This document shows, piece by piece, positions 53,660-64,000 of a stretch of DNA of 64,000 bases. Origin of the DNA: Cynocephalus volans. Lineage: Eukaryota; Chordata; Mammalia; Dermoptera; Cynocephalidae. The notes under the pieces were generated by a model. That model was not told the origin of the DNA. It did not search any database and worked only from the letters and a program-made list of their open reading frames with translations. The stretch spans positions 5,052,535-5,116,534 of the forward strand of contig NC_084471.1 of assembly GCF_027409185.1 (NCBI RefSeq), read 5' to 3'. Each line of letters begins with the position of its first letter. Within the stretch, counting starts at the first letter, position 1. Made by a program: the position numbers and the translations under genes.

Positions 53660-55900
53660 CTTGGAATCCCAGCCTCCCGTTCTTAGAGGTCGGGAAGCCT
53701 CCCCCTCCCCAGAATCCTGGCATCTAAAGCTTAAGCCTTACTAGAGACTCAGCAGTTACCCTGCTTGAAAAATCATTTCTGCAGCTGGCTGGATGAGGTT
53801 TGGTGTTCGTGGGGAGGTGTCCAGGGCTGGGAAGCCCGGAGTCTTCCAGGGGTGGTTTGTTGTAAGAGCCCAAGGGGAGGAGGTGGGCAAAAGGCTCCGG
53901 AGCCGGGTGGGAGTGGGATGCTGAGGCAGCAGTTGACGGGGCTCTGGGGCAGGTGGTGTGGCCAGTACACCTCCAAAGACCCCAAGTTTTCCTTTGGGGT
54001 TGCCCCCCACATCCAGGCCTGCAGTAACTACCATCGGTACCCACGCAGGCTTCCCTGAGTGTGTGCCACCAGCTTTGTTGGCAGAAATTCTAAGGGAACA
54101 GCTTTTCCAAATGTTCCTGGGCCAGTGCTAGGGTTAGGCATGTGTCGTGGGGGACAGTAAGGCAGACGCTGTCCCTGCCTGGCCTTCAGCACTCCTGCCC
54201 AGCATCGGTCCAGCCTGATCTTCAGCCTCACAGGAAGGAAGTGCTGCTACCAGCCTTTCCAGAGCAGAGACTAACTCACAGGGAGGCCATGGTGTCTCTG
54301 GGGTTTCCTCTGCCCTGTTTGGGTGGACGCAGGGTTGTCTGGGTGTGTAAGACGCCACAAGTGGGAGCAGAGCCTGGACAGAGCATAGTGAGGGTCCTGC
54401 TTTGGGCACCTCTGACCTGATGGCCAAGCCTAGGTGAGTCAACCAATGCACAAGTGCCTTGAGAACCGGGAGAGGTGGTGGAGGTGAATGGTAAGCCCCC
54501 GCTCAGTCCTGCAGGAATGCTTGAGAAGGGCAGCCTGCAGGGTCTGAGCATGCCAGTGCTAGGAGGGGCTCTGGGTGGAGGCTTCATTCTGCTCCAGAGA
54601 ACTTTCCAGAAGGCATCCCATTGTTCGGATCACTGACATGGCCAGACAATTGATCCTGCCCCTTTCATCTGGGCTGCTGTCCCCGCTCCCTGTCCTGGGC
54701 TGTGGTTCGCACACAGAGAATCCCAGACGCATGCCTGGGCCCCTGTCACTGATCGGGTTGGACGGGTGTGCTGGCCTGGAAGCGCCCTGAGCCCCTGCCG
54801 GACTCTGAGATTGGCTTGGCTATGCTAGGCAGCTCTGGCCAGCCCTAGCCTTCCTGTGCCTCTGTTGTCAGAGCAGAAGCTCCCAGGGCCAGTGGGGGTC
54901 AGCAAGGGCCTGGGAAGGGCAGGTGGGGGCCGCAGCCAAGAGGAGAGCTTGTGGTCCTTGGCCAGCTGATCCGGGGGCCTGGCTGAGGCCTTGAGCCAGG
55001 ACCAGGCTGGGCTACTGTCCTGGGCAGGTCCCTTCCGGTCTTGGCCTCCCTCTCCCAGATGTGGGGGTTGGCGCGACCCCCCCAGGTCTTCCGGTACAAG
55101 CCTCTCATGGTGACCGCCCGCTCTGGGGAGCCGAGTGAGTCATGGTGACAGGACGGTTACTCACCGACCACCTGGCTGTGGGGGGTGGGGGGGGCGCACC
55201 CACCACTGCCCTGCCATGGCCGGGCCTCTTCCCGGCTCCGCGGCTGTGGCTTTGTCAGTGGTGCCAACCGCAGTCCCAGAAACCCTGTGGGCATGACCCT
55301 CGGTGGGAAGGGTGCTGAATCAGGCCCACTCCCATAGCATCACAGCCTGTGTGGGGGCAGGATGGGGCCACCCGCCCAGGCATGGACAGGTCACCCTCAG
55401 AGAGGAGTGGCTCCCATCCTGGAGGGTCTGCATCTGTCCAGGTGTGGAAGGGGCTCTGCTGTGTGGCCCTAAGCAGGTCCGAGCAGGTCCTGGGCCTCTC
55501 TGGGCCTCAGGATCCTCACTGAGCACGTTGGATGGAGATCCCTGCCCCACAGGCTCAGGTCGGGCCCAGGCGCAGAAGGCATGAAATGCTCTGTAGAGTA
55601 GTGTGTGTATATGTGCAGGGGAGAGTTAGGAAACCCGATGAAATCTTAACCCCTCGGGGAACCCTCCAGGTGGAGGTAGACAAGTGGAGCCTCTCTACTC
55701 CCAGAAATTCCCCAGGACTCAGTGCCACGTGGATGAGACTCGTCCGCCATGAAAGGGGAGAACGGTGCATTCTGGAAATGACTGCTCTTACCTTCTGTGT
55801 GGGGTGAGGGGAACGTGGCCCTCATATGCTTCCTCTGGGGCTGCAGTGGGCTCTGCAGTCATATGTTGAGTCCTGTAGGAGGAGGGATCATTTTCTAACC
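53660..55900. other. Intronic stretch, nothing recognised
   Basis: Unique GC-rich sequence. A consensus AP-1 motif TGAGTCA is present near 55135. A MIR-like phrase (gggcctctctgggcctcaggatcctcac) lies near 55490-55520. Confidence 0.4.
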
Positions 55901-55924
55901 TGGTTTCCCTTGAGGTCTTGTGAG

Positions 55925-56125
55925 GCTGAGGGACATGACAGTGACCCAGATCCAGGGTCTCATCCCAGCTCCACCTCTTACTGCCTGGTTTTGTTACCTA
56001 ACCTCAGCTGTCTCCTCTGTGCAGTGGGGATCATGGGAGTTCAGACCTCAGAGTGGCTGTGAGAGTGCAGGGAGTAAACACAGGGAAGTGCTCAGCTGGC
56101 GCCTGATAGGCAGCAGCTGCCCGAA
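55925..56125 (+). mobile_element. MIR element
   Basis: cagggtctcatcccagctccacctcttactgcctggttttgttacctaacctcagctgtctcctctgtgcagtggggatcatggg...ggctgtgagagtgcagggagtaaacacagggaagtgctcagc is MIR in sense order. Confidence 0.8.
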
Positions 56126-56214
56126 GACGGGTCCCGCTTGGTCAGCAGGAACAGGGAGGCTGGCCACTGGCAACACGGAGAGAGGCCCAGTGGCTTTGTT
56201 TGTTCTGGAGCGAG

Positions 56215-56345
56215 TGATGAGCTTTCTAGGGTGTCTTGGAGGACTTCCTAGAGGAGAGGACATCGAGGCTGGGTTTTGAAGGATGGAGAGGAGTTGGCTA
56301 GACTCAACAGGAGCATGAGAGAGACTCCTGGAAGAAGAAACAACC
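56215..56345 (-). mobile_element. L2 fragment (antisense)
   Basis: cttggaggacttcctagaggagaggacatcgaggctgggttttgaaggatggagaggagttggctag parallels antisense L2 ('gaaggcttcctggaggaggtgacatttgagctgggtcttgaaggatgagtaggagttt'). Confidence 0.65.
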
Positions 56346-57529
56346 CTAATGTCAAACACATTAACCCAGGAGAACCCCTCCAGGGAGCCCCACGGCATCT
56401 TGCTGAGGTGGGCAGAAGGACGTGGGGTTTAGAGAAGAGCCCTTTCCCACGGTCACCCAGAGCCCAGGGTTCCAGCCCTGCCAGCCCCAGGCTCCTCAGC
56501 CAGCTCCACCGCTGCCTCGCCTCGGAAGCAGCATTCTCCCCAGGGTAGTTCAACAGGGAGAGGAATGCGGGGCCTCGGGGGGGAGGGAAGGTGATCACCT
56601 TGAAGAGGGTGACTTTTGAGGCACTGACTGCACGTCGTTTGTTTCCTCATTCACACACTTTCCCAGGCTCCACTGGGGACACAGTGGACACGGGCCTGGT
56701 AAGTCATGCTCCCACCCCTGCCCCTTCCACCCCCCAAATTCCCCAGAGCCTCAGGCGGCCTCGAGTGGCCGGTGGGCTGGGGCTACCCAGCCTGGGGCAG
56801 CTCAGAGCCCCTGCTCGGGGTTTGGACCACCGCTCTGTCATCCTGGACAGACCCCGAGAGTGGTGGCAGGGGGATGGAATGGGGCAGGGGTCTTGATATG
56901 AGAGACCCAGACCATCAGCTCAGGGTGAGGGTGGGCGGCTGCCCAGAACAGGGCCCTCCATGCCTCTGTCCTCTTCTCCTGGGCAGAGGAAGGGTCTCCC
57001 CTGGGGCCGCCATTTTGCATGGCCTTGGGTCCAGCACACATAGGGCTCAGCTCCCCTCCCAAGGGGCCGGGAGGCCGAGCACCCTCCCTTGTCAGATGAA
57101 ACCCCGGCCCAGGGCTCCCTCAGCCTGATGAAAGGGTCATTGTGTGGTGCAGGCCGCCCGCTAGCCAAGGACAAAACCGCCGTTTGTCCTCCCTCCCTGG
57201 CGCAGGGCTGGGGGCCTCCCCTCAGGCTGGCCTAGGGTGGGGGTGGGTACAGGTGCGCTCCCTCCTCCCGTTTCTTCCTTTTCTTTCTGTTCAGCCTGCC
57301 CAGGCCCCCTCCCCCAGTCCTGTCCCCCACCCAGGGTGTCCTTGTCCTCTGAGTGTGGATCCCGAGGCCAGGCCAGCCCCCGCTGTTGGAGAGAGGCAGT
57401 GAGCCCTCCAGCCCTGGAGGCATACAAGCAGACTTGGGAGTGACGGCCAGAGATGCCGGGGGGAGCTCTGCCTGGGCAGGGAAGCAGCGCTCACGGGTCC
57501 TCTGTGCAAGGCAACCCAGTGGTGTGGCA

Positions 57530-57625
57530 GGCTTTTTCTACAGATGAGGATGCTGAGGCCACCCACAGTCCCAGCGGCAGAACGGCAGGGTGGGGCTTGG
57601 AACCCTGGCCACCTATGCCTCCTCC
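57530..57625 (-). mobile_element. MIR core fragment (antisense)
   Basis: ttctacagatgaggatgctgaggccacc...aggcttggaaccctggc resembles antisense MIR. Confidence 0.55.
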
Positions 57626-57629
57626 CAGG

Positions 57630-59460
57630 CTGGAGCAGGTGGCCACGGAGATGCTGGAAATGCCATGAAGGCTCGGTCTGAGGCTGTGAGTGGAAGTCAT
57701 TAAAACTCCGCAGCCCCCAAGCAGCTGTTGCAGCTGTAGGCCGTGAAGCCCACCAGGTGCCCAGGGCAGGACGGGGGAGGAAGCCACCCCACCCAGCGAG
57801 CAGCTCCCTGGGCATCAGCAATGGTCCGGAAGAGCCACAGTGAGCATCCCCCAGGAGTTCCATCTGATGACACCTGCGGCCTCCCTTGCTTTCCAGAACC
57901 ATCCCCCATGGTGATCCCTGCTCCCAACCTTCCTGTACTCAAAAGTCCTGCCACCACGCCCAGATGAAGCTGCAGACGGGCCGGGCCCGCTGGAGGGAAG
58001 GGGCCTGGGGACAAGGATAGGTGGTGACCCAGCTCACCCTCCCTGTGGCAGGTGTCAGTGCAGCCAGGGTGCTGAGGGGTCCAGAGCTGAGACTTAGGAC
58101 CCAAGAGTCCCAAGTGGTAAAACCCTTTAGAGTGTGAATTCCTCCAGAACATACTGCCTGCCCCATGGACACCTGACTGGAGAACACAGGGCTGGGCATT
58201 CCCACTTCTGGAGGACTTAGGTCCCCCCAGGAATGGACCTCTCTGGTGGGACTGGCGTGCACACACCGTCCGGGTCAACCAGAAAAGGGGAGCTATGAAG
58301 AGGGCGTCTGCTGTGGCAGGTGGTAAAGTGAGGGTCAAGGTGGCTGAGCCCCTAGGGGTGCTGGCCTGCCGCGGGCACAGGTGGGAAGTGGGGTGGGGGG
58401 CTGGATGACTTCTTGACTCCCCTGACACAGGTCCTCCCAGGGTGACTTCACTGCTGGCGGGGAGTGCTGGGAATTTCCAGGAGCTGCCGACATGCCCCCC
58501 TCTGGAAGGAGCCACCTCCACCACCCTGCAGGTTCCATCTCTCTGGGGCCCATCCTGAGTTCCCCATCACCAGGGCCCGGAGAAGGCTGGCCTCCAGGGT
58601 GCCATGCTCCTGTGGGCTGTAGTGCTGGCTTGGCTGCACCACAGACCCCCGCCTTGGTGGCATGGCCTTAGGGGTGGAGTACTGTGTCGGGCATGCCCAG
58701 CCTGCCAGGGTGACCTTCCTGAACCTCAGGCCCATGAAACAGGCTGAGGTGGTGGGGAGCTCGCCCCTGCAGGGTGTTCAGGGAGTGTGCCTTGGGGTGG
58801 GAGGGCCAGGAGCCCAGGGCTGGCCAGGCAGCCTTGTGTCATGGGAGGCGGCATGTCCTGGAGAGAGCACTGGATAAGCAGTCAGCAGCTCCGGCTCCCT
58901 GTCACTCTCCATGTCTGCAGAGCTCACAGGGACACAGGACATGGGGGACCCCAAGGACCTGACCCCTTGAAATGGCCGGGCTGGAGCTGTTGTTGGTCAG
59001 TATCCAGGGAGGGCTGCTAGGCTAAGGGTCCCCGTCCTCTCAGAACCTCTCTCGCCAGCTGTGTGACCAGGCAGGCTCCACTCCAGGCTGCAGCTCCTGG
59101 ACGTGTATGGGGAGGGGGTGGACACCTTGCCCCCGCCCTGTGCTCCTTTATCTCCTTTACAGCACCTTTAGGAGCGAGGCAAGGTGTGTGCTGTATGACT
59201 CCATCTGGGGAAGTCCTCCTTGTGGTCTAGCCCCGCCCAAGGAGCAGCGCTGGGGTGAGACTGGAGCTGTGGCCCACCACATGCTTCATTTCTGAGCCCC
59301 CCAGAGAGGTGGGGAGAACCAGGATTTGCAGCCAGGTGTGATCGTGAGCCCGGAACGCCCCCCAGCTTGCTGCCTTGCATGATGGGGGTTCCTGCAGGGA
59401 GGGGGAGTGGGAGGGGGGAGTTCCGAGGAGCAGAGCCCAGAAGTGGGGGAAGAGGCCAGG
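57630..59460. other. Intronic stretch, nothing recognised
   Basis: Unique GC-rich sequence with no clear repeat family, CpG island or exon. Confidence 0.4.
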
Positions 59461-59464
59461 TGGC

Positions 59465-59580
59465 CTGGTCCTGCTCTGGCCTCTGACACCAAATTGCTGC
59501 CAGGTTGCTGTGTGGCCTTGGGCAAGACGCTGCCGCTCTCTGAGCCTCCTCTGTAAAATGGAAATGACGAACCCCAAGTG
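59465..59580 (+). mobile_element. MIR fragment
   Basis: ctctggcctctgacaccaaattgctgccaggttgctgtgtggccttgggcaagacgctgccgctctctgagcctcctctgtaaaatggaaatgac, a clear MIR core. Confidence 0.82.
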
Positions 59581-60879
59581 GGGGCTGGCTGTGGGGAAGG
59601 CAGGGGTGGCGTTCAGGACCCCAGGCTATTTCAGTTGAGACCCAGGAGCCCCCTGAGCCCTGGGGAGGTGTTCTGCAGGTGCTGGCCCTGTAAACGCTCA
59701 TCATGGCCAGGCTGACAAGGGCTGGGGTGGGCTGTTTCTGGGGGCAGTGAGCACCCTGTTCCCCAAGGCATCCAGGCTGAGGCAGTTGGCTGGGGGAACC
59801 ATAGGGGCCCACTAATTCTGAGGGGGCAGTTCAGGGAGATGAGCTGCTTAAAAAGGGTGGTGAGTGGTGGGGAAGCTGTGCCCAGGGGGCTGCTGCCCCA
59901 GAGGGGGTCTCCAGCTTTGATGAAAGCAGGTGGTAGGGCCATAGGCCTGGGGAAGCCTGGGTGGGGTGGCCCCTGGCTGGGGTTCACCCCTTGCTATGCA
60001 GCACTGTGTGACCCAAGCAGACCCCACCCTCTCTGGTCCCTGACTCCCATCTGTTCCTAGAAGGGGGACCCTCTAAGACTCAGGCTTGAGGCTTAGTCCC
60101 GGGGCCAGGAGCTCAGCCCCGCCTTGCAGTCTGCAGAGAGGTGGCAGCTCTCTGTCTGCTGCCCACGGGGGCTCGGCCCCCAGTCCTGCCTCTCAGACGA
60201 TGTTCATGTTCAGAGTGGCCAGCAAGGCTGAGGCACTGGCCTAGCCATGAAGTGTCCAGACTCCGAGACTGGTGGGGGGCCAGTGGTGAGCCTGCCAGTC
60301 CACCCATCCATCTATCCTGAGGTTTCAGGTTGGCATCCTGGTCACCCAGACCAGCAAGGCACCCCCGCGTCTGACAGATCTGAGGCATCAGGTCCAAGCC
60401 GGGGCTGGAGTTGCATTTCTACCTGGGCCTCAGCTCAATGTGCAGCCTCAGGTGCTGTGCATCTCTGGGTGTCACTGTCCCCACCTGTACCATGGGGAGA
60501 GACAACGGTCAGGGGTAAGGCCGTAGGGGAGGGTATTGCTGAATCTTGGCTCCAACGGCCTCCTCAAGAGCTTGGCATAGATGTGACTGTGCTGGGAGGT
60601 GAGAGGGAGACTGAAGAGAGACCCTGGTGGCTTCTTGGAGGGGAGGCACCAAGCTGGGTCTGGAATCTTGGCTGGCTGCTGGAGAGGGCAGGGTGTGTCC
60701 TGATGTGTCCTGCATGCCAGTAAAGGCCTAGAAGTTTGTTCCTGAGGTCTAAGGCTAGTGTCCTGAGGTTTTGGGGTCACAATGGACTGGGTGAGGCTCT
60801 GATTTCACAGATTTAGCAGATGTGGGGGCTGGATGGATCCTCCAGCTCTCTTATACCCCTTCGGCCATGGGCTCCTGTG

Positions 60880-60895
60880 CCAGCAGGGGGTGTGG
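60880..60895 (+). promoter_or_regulatory. Candidate CTCF motif
   Basis: CCAGCAGGGGGTGTGG resembles the CTCF core with a T in place of the usual CG/CA. Binding is untested. Confidence 0.4.
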
Positions 60896-61309
60896 AGGAC
60901 ACCCTGGCTGTGGCTCGCCCACCTCCAGTGGCCTCAGCCCTACTGAGGGACTCGCCCCCTTCCCCTGCTGCCGCCGCCTGCTTTCTCCCTGGCCGCCTGG
61001 TTTTCCTGCAGGGTGGGGTCCCAGGATGCCAAGCCAGGAATGCCAGCTATGTGGGGAGGGGGGAAGGGCAGCCGCCCGCCGGGGGCGCAAGGGAGCAATG
61101 AGCGCCCGCTGTCTTCCTGGGGATACTGCAGCTGCGAGCTGAGCAGAGCAGCGGCCTGGAAACGTAGCAGCGGGCAGGACCCAGGCCGGAGGGAGCAGTC
61201 TGCAGGACAGGTGGGCACGCCGAGGCTCAGGAGGCCAGCAGAGCTCCAACACAGGACCTCAGACCCAGAAGGACCCCTTTAGGATACAGCTGCAGGTACT
61301 TAGACTATT

Positions 61310-61400
61310 GCTTCAGCCCTTCACTGCACAGATGGGAAACTGAGGCCCAGGAAGGGCAGGGAGGGGCAGAGGGATGGCCTGATTCCTGAGCTGGGCCCTG
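61310..61400 (-). mobile_element. MIR core fragment (antisense)
   Basis: ttcactgcacagatgggaaactgaggcccaggaagggcagg is antisense MIR core text. Confidence 0.6.
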
Positions 61401-62536
61401 CCCTCCCAAGCCACTTCCTGCCTCCAGGCCTGGGCTCTCTCTGCACCTCGTCCTCCTGCCCTCCTCCCATACTGGCCCCTTCTGGGTGTTCTCTCTCAGT
61501 CTCAGTTTCCTCATCTATAAGGTTGGGCTGGCAAGGCCCACCCTGAAGAGCCACTGAGGGGTGTATTAGAACAGAGCAGGGAGCTGTCACAGGGCCAGCA
61601 GGCAGTGGACACTGCTCAGGAAGTGTGGTCCTTCTGGCCTGTCCCTCCCCACAGGTGCAGGCACTGTCTGGGCAGGTGAGGGGACAGGCCAGATGGCCAG
61701 GGGCAGGCTGCAGTCGGACCTGCCCTCTGACACCCTGCCAGGGCCTCACCTGGGTCCAGATTCTTCCCATCCAGGCCAAGAAAAGGAGGGGCCATTTGCC
61801 AGAGGTAGGCTGTGTCCCCTACACTCAGATGAGAAAACAGACTCAGGACAGCTTTGGGGCAGCCTACCCGAGGCCTGGGGATGTGGAAGTGGCCAAGCCC
61901 CTGGCCCAAGCCCCATGCTCCCCACTGATTTGGGCCTCAGGCCCCAGCAGAGGGAAAAAGATGAGCAGATTTAGGGAAGACCAGAGGAAGGACAGGTGTC
62001 CTGGGTGCCACCTGGCCCTTGGCACCACCTGCACTGAGCTCTGACCCGTTCTGTTCCGATCTATCCTGTTCCGTCCATAGGTGAGGGCTGTGAGGCCCCT
62101 GTTGGTGCCCAGCTCTGGCACCATGATGTGCCCTCTCCAGCCTTCTCTGAGTCCAGAGTAGTGGCCACTGGGGGGTGGTCAGGCACTGTGGGACAGGGGA
62201 AGAGATTAGGCCAATCTGCAGCCTGGGGTGGCTCGGGGGCCTGCAGAGTGACTCCAGACCTGGAAGATATTCTTACTGCATTTGATAGGCAGGGACACCG
62301 AGGCCACCACCAGCCCCTACCCCACATTGCCCCCACGGAGCCCTCCTGGGCTACAGAGCCAGAGAAGAGCCTCCTCCAGCCCATCTGTGGCTGGAAAGTT
62401 CCCAGCCAGCCCCTGCCCACCTCAGGGAGAGGCTCACAGGGACTTGGCCCTGGGTGGGCGTGGGGGCCAGGAGCCGCCCTCCGGAGTATTTGCAGAGTTA
62501 CTTCCTGGACGAATGGACCCAGGCCCGCCTCCCTGG

Positions 62537-62575
62537 CTGATCACAGATAATTAGAGCATTCTTCAAATATTTTGC
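62537..62575 (+). promoter_or_regulatory. AT-rich patch with GATA and homeodomain sites (candidate intronic enhancer)
   Basis: GATAA at 62546-62550 overlaps TAATTA at 62548-62553, followed by CTTCAAATATTTT-type AT-rich text in an otherwise GC-rich intron. The patch is short and unique; a role is inferred. Confidence 0.3.
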
Positions 62576-62579
62576 CGGA

Positions 62580-63560
62580 GGATGCCCGAGAAGGAAGAAT
62601 TACAAAGTGCCCCAGGCCAGGAGCGTGGGCTGGAGGAGCTCAGGGCAGCAGGGCCAGGGCTGGGGCCGGGAGGGAGGCTGGGGATCTGGCCCAGGCTCGG
62701 CCAGCCTGTCCCCGGCTCGGCCAGCCTGTCCCCACCTCCGAGAGAGCTGGGGCAGGAAGCGCCCCATGCTCCCCCAGCGAGGGGGCATGGCTCATATCCA
62801 AGGCAAGTTTAGGGCCTGGCCAGGTGCTGGGCGATACTGGGGAACCCTGCCCTGGAGAGTCTGCGGCTGGTGGGGGTGGGCAGACCCTGCTGTAAGTGAC
62901 TTTAGGACAAGCTGGGGGTGGTCAGTCACAGAGTCCTCGGGCTCTCAGAGGGGGCTGGTGGTGGGGGAAGACCACCTGAAGGAGCTGTGTCTGCAGTGCA
63001 GAGATCAGCGGGTCTGGGAGAAGGCGTATCAGGAAGGCGAAACAGCAGGGTGAAGGGTCAGGGTGTTGTGGGGTTACAGTGATCAACAGGGCTGGGGCCG
63101 GGGCCAGCTTCACGACTGACACCCCAGGGCTGGGGCTGGGAGGTGGCCCAGGCAGGTGCTGAGGCTGTGGTCCTAGTGATGTTGGGGTGGGGAGTGGGTC
63201 AGGAGCGGGACAGGCTGGTGGGTGGGCATCCCCACGGGGCAGAGCAGGGCATGAGCTTTCCAAGGAGGGCATGCTACCTGGGGAGGGAGGGCGGATGTCC
63301 CCAGGGTACCCCCTCCTGGCTCCTGTGGCTCTGGGGGGAGGGGTTCCGGGAAGTCCTTGGATCCTGTGTCTCCCCTGTGGAGTGCTGTCCTGGTCCTTGC
63401 CTCAGAAGCATTCCCAGCATTGTGTGGTTTGCTCGGGGTGGGGGCTGCTCCAACCCAGAAACCTGGGGATAGGGAGTGGGCCGCATTAGAACCGCCTGGG
63501 TCCCTGTGATGGGCGCTGGTGCTCAGTCCAGAGGTGGGGGAGAGCTTGGGCCAGGCTGGG
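62580..63560. other. Intronic stretch, nothing recognised
   Basis: Unique GC-rich sequence; a local duplicate (ctcggccagcctgtcccc, twice near 62697-62731) is the only structure seen. Confidence 0.4.
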
Positions 63561-63566
63561 TGGGGG

Positions 63567-63718
63567 CACTGCTGGTGTGGGGACTCTGCTGGTGTGGGGG
63601 CACTGCTGGTGTGGGGACACTGCTGGTGTGGGGACCCTGCTGGTGTGGGGGCACTGCTGGTGTGGGGGCACTGCTGGTGTGGGGACACTGCTGGTGTGGG
63701 GACACTGCTGGTGTGGGG
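63567..63718. repeat. Minisatellite of nine 17-bp units
   Basis: Nine near-identical contiguous copies of cactgctggtgtgggga (variants begin ctct or ccct and end in g). Because 17 is not a multiple of three, translated frames cycle through different peptides, arguing against coding use. Confidence 0.95.
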
Positions 63719-64000
63719 CTGTCTGCCCTCTGGGGCATCTCCATCCTGGGCTGTGGTTTGTGGGGTCGGTTGTTGGGGAATCTGCAGGAGAAACGGGATA
63801 CTGAGGTGGAGGTGCCTGGCTCCTATGGCCTCCTCGGGACACAAAGCCACATCTGTGGCCATAGTTTTAAGGTCCTGTGTCCTTCAAGATGGCTGGAGGC
63901 TTCCTCTGGGTTGGAGAGGCTGTTCTGTCTCTCTGGCTTTGAACTGGAAAGACACAGCTTGTCCTGTCACTGGCAGGGAATCAATGCTCTATTGAGGGGT

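Larger units (their letters stand above)
59585..62515. other. Intronic stretch with weak MIR remnants
   Basis: Contains short MIR-like cores at 60420-60505 (+, cactgtccccacctgtaccatggggagagac) and 61310-61400 (-, cacagatgggaaactgaggcccaggaaggg), plus a CpG-poor GC-rich background. No exon is visible. Confidence 0.4.
52387..64000 (+). other. WNT7B: WNT7B intron 1 (remainder, continues past the window)
   Basis: No exon 2 sequence (encoding ALSSVVALGANII) is found up to 64000. After the CpG island ends near 53650 the sequence is GC-rich intronic DNA with MIR/L2 remnants, simple repeats and a 17-bp array. Large frames, such as 57700-58524 on - (274 codons), have no domain and are not called. Confidence 0.85.

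Noticed and set aside
57700..58524. 274-codon frame on - in the intron
   Set aside because: No domain, overlaps other long frames and lies within intronic DNA.
1..64000. WNT7B exon 2 onward (mature protein)
   Set aside because: I looked for the ALSSVVALGANII-coding stretch and did not find it; the intron extends past the window.

Overview
The window is mammalian nuclear DNA. It carries ancient eutherian repeats: L1M, L2, MIR, MaLR (MLT1-type) LTRs and hAT-Charlie elements of MER5A and MER20 type. It also has CpG islands, microsatellites and long GC-rich stretches, with no compact prokaryotic-type coding. I saw no Alu, B1/B2, or typical carnivore, horse, ruminant or bat SINE, so I do not name the order. 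A placental mammal other than a primate or mouse-like rodent is the best guess.

Only one protein-coding gene can be supported: the 5' end of WNT7B on the + strand. A large CpG island (about 47.24-48.9 kb) holds the usual first coding exon (ATG at 47980, splice donor after 48050), which encodes the signal peptide starting MHRNFRKW. About 4.3 kb downstream, in a second CpG island (about 51.7-53.6 kb), lies an alternative first exon (ATG at 52304, donor after 52386). It encodes a different signal-peptide-like start (MLLLSPRS...). Both exons end in the same splice phase, so either can join the same exon 2. Exon 2 (mature protein from ALSSVV...) is not in the window; the sequence ends inside intron 1. 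Each leader carries a short upstream ORF ending about 100 nt before the main ATG.

Layout. 1-5.3 kb: L1 split by a complete MaLR LTR, then L2/MIR debris. 5.56-6.06 kb: an isolated CpG island with no recognised gene, perhaps the promoter of an upstream noncoding RNA. 7.4-7.76 kb: a minisatellite. 9.3-15.1 kb: an AT-rich block of L2, L1M and possible retroviral remnants. 15.1-45 kb: GC-rich intergenic DNA with MIR, L2, MLT1 and MER elements, a minisatellite at 23 kb, an (ACC)-rich satellite at 33.7-34.1 kb, and candidate CTCF motifs. 45.5-53.7 kb: the WNT7B promoters and alternative first exons. 53.7-64 kb: intron 1, with MIR/L2 remnants and a 17-bp tandem array near the end.

Most long open frames in the GC-rich and tandem-repeat stretches are compositional and are not called as genes. 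Repeat families were assigned by comparison with remembered consensus sequences, not by a search, so edges are approximate unless target-site duplications are given. I found no evidence of a novel multi-gene system. The points most worth checking concern the WNT7B alternative starts and their upstream ORFs, the orphan CpG island, and the CTCF and homeodomain-type motifs.
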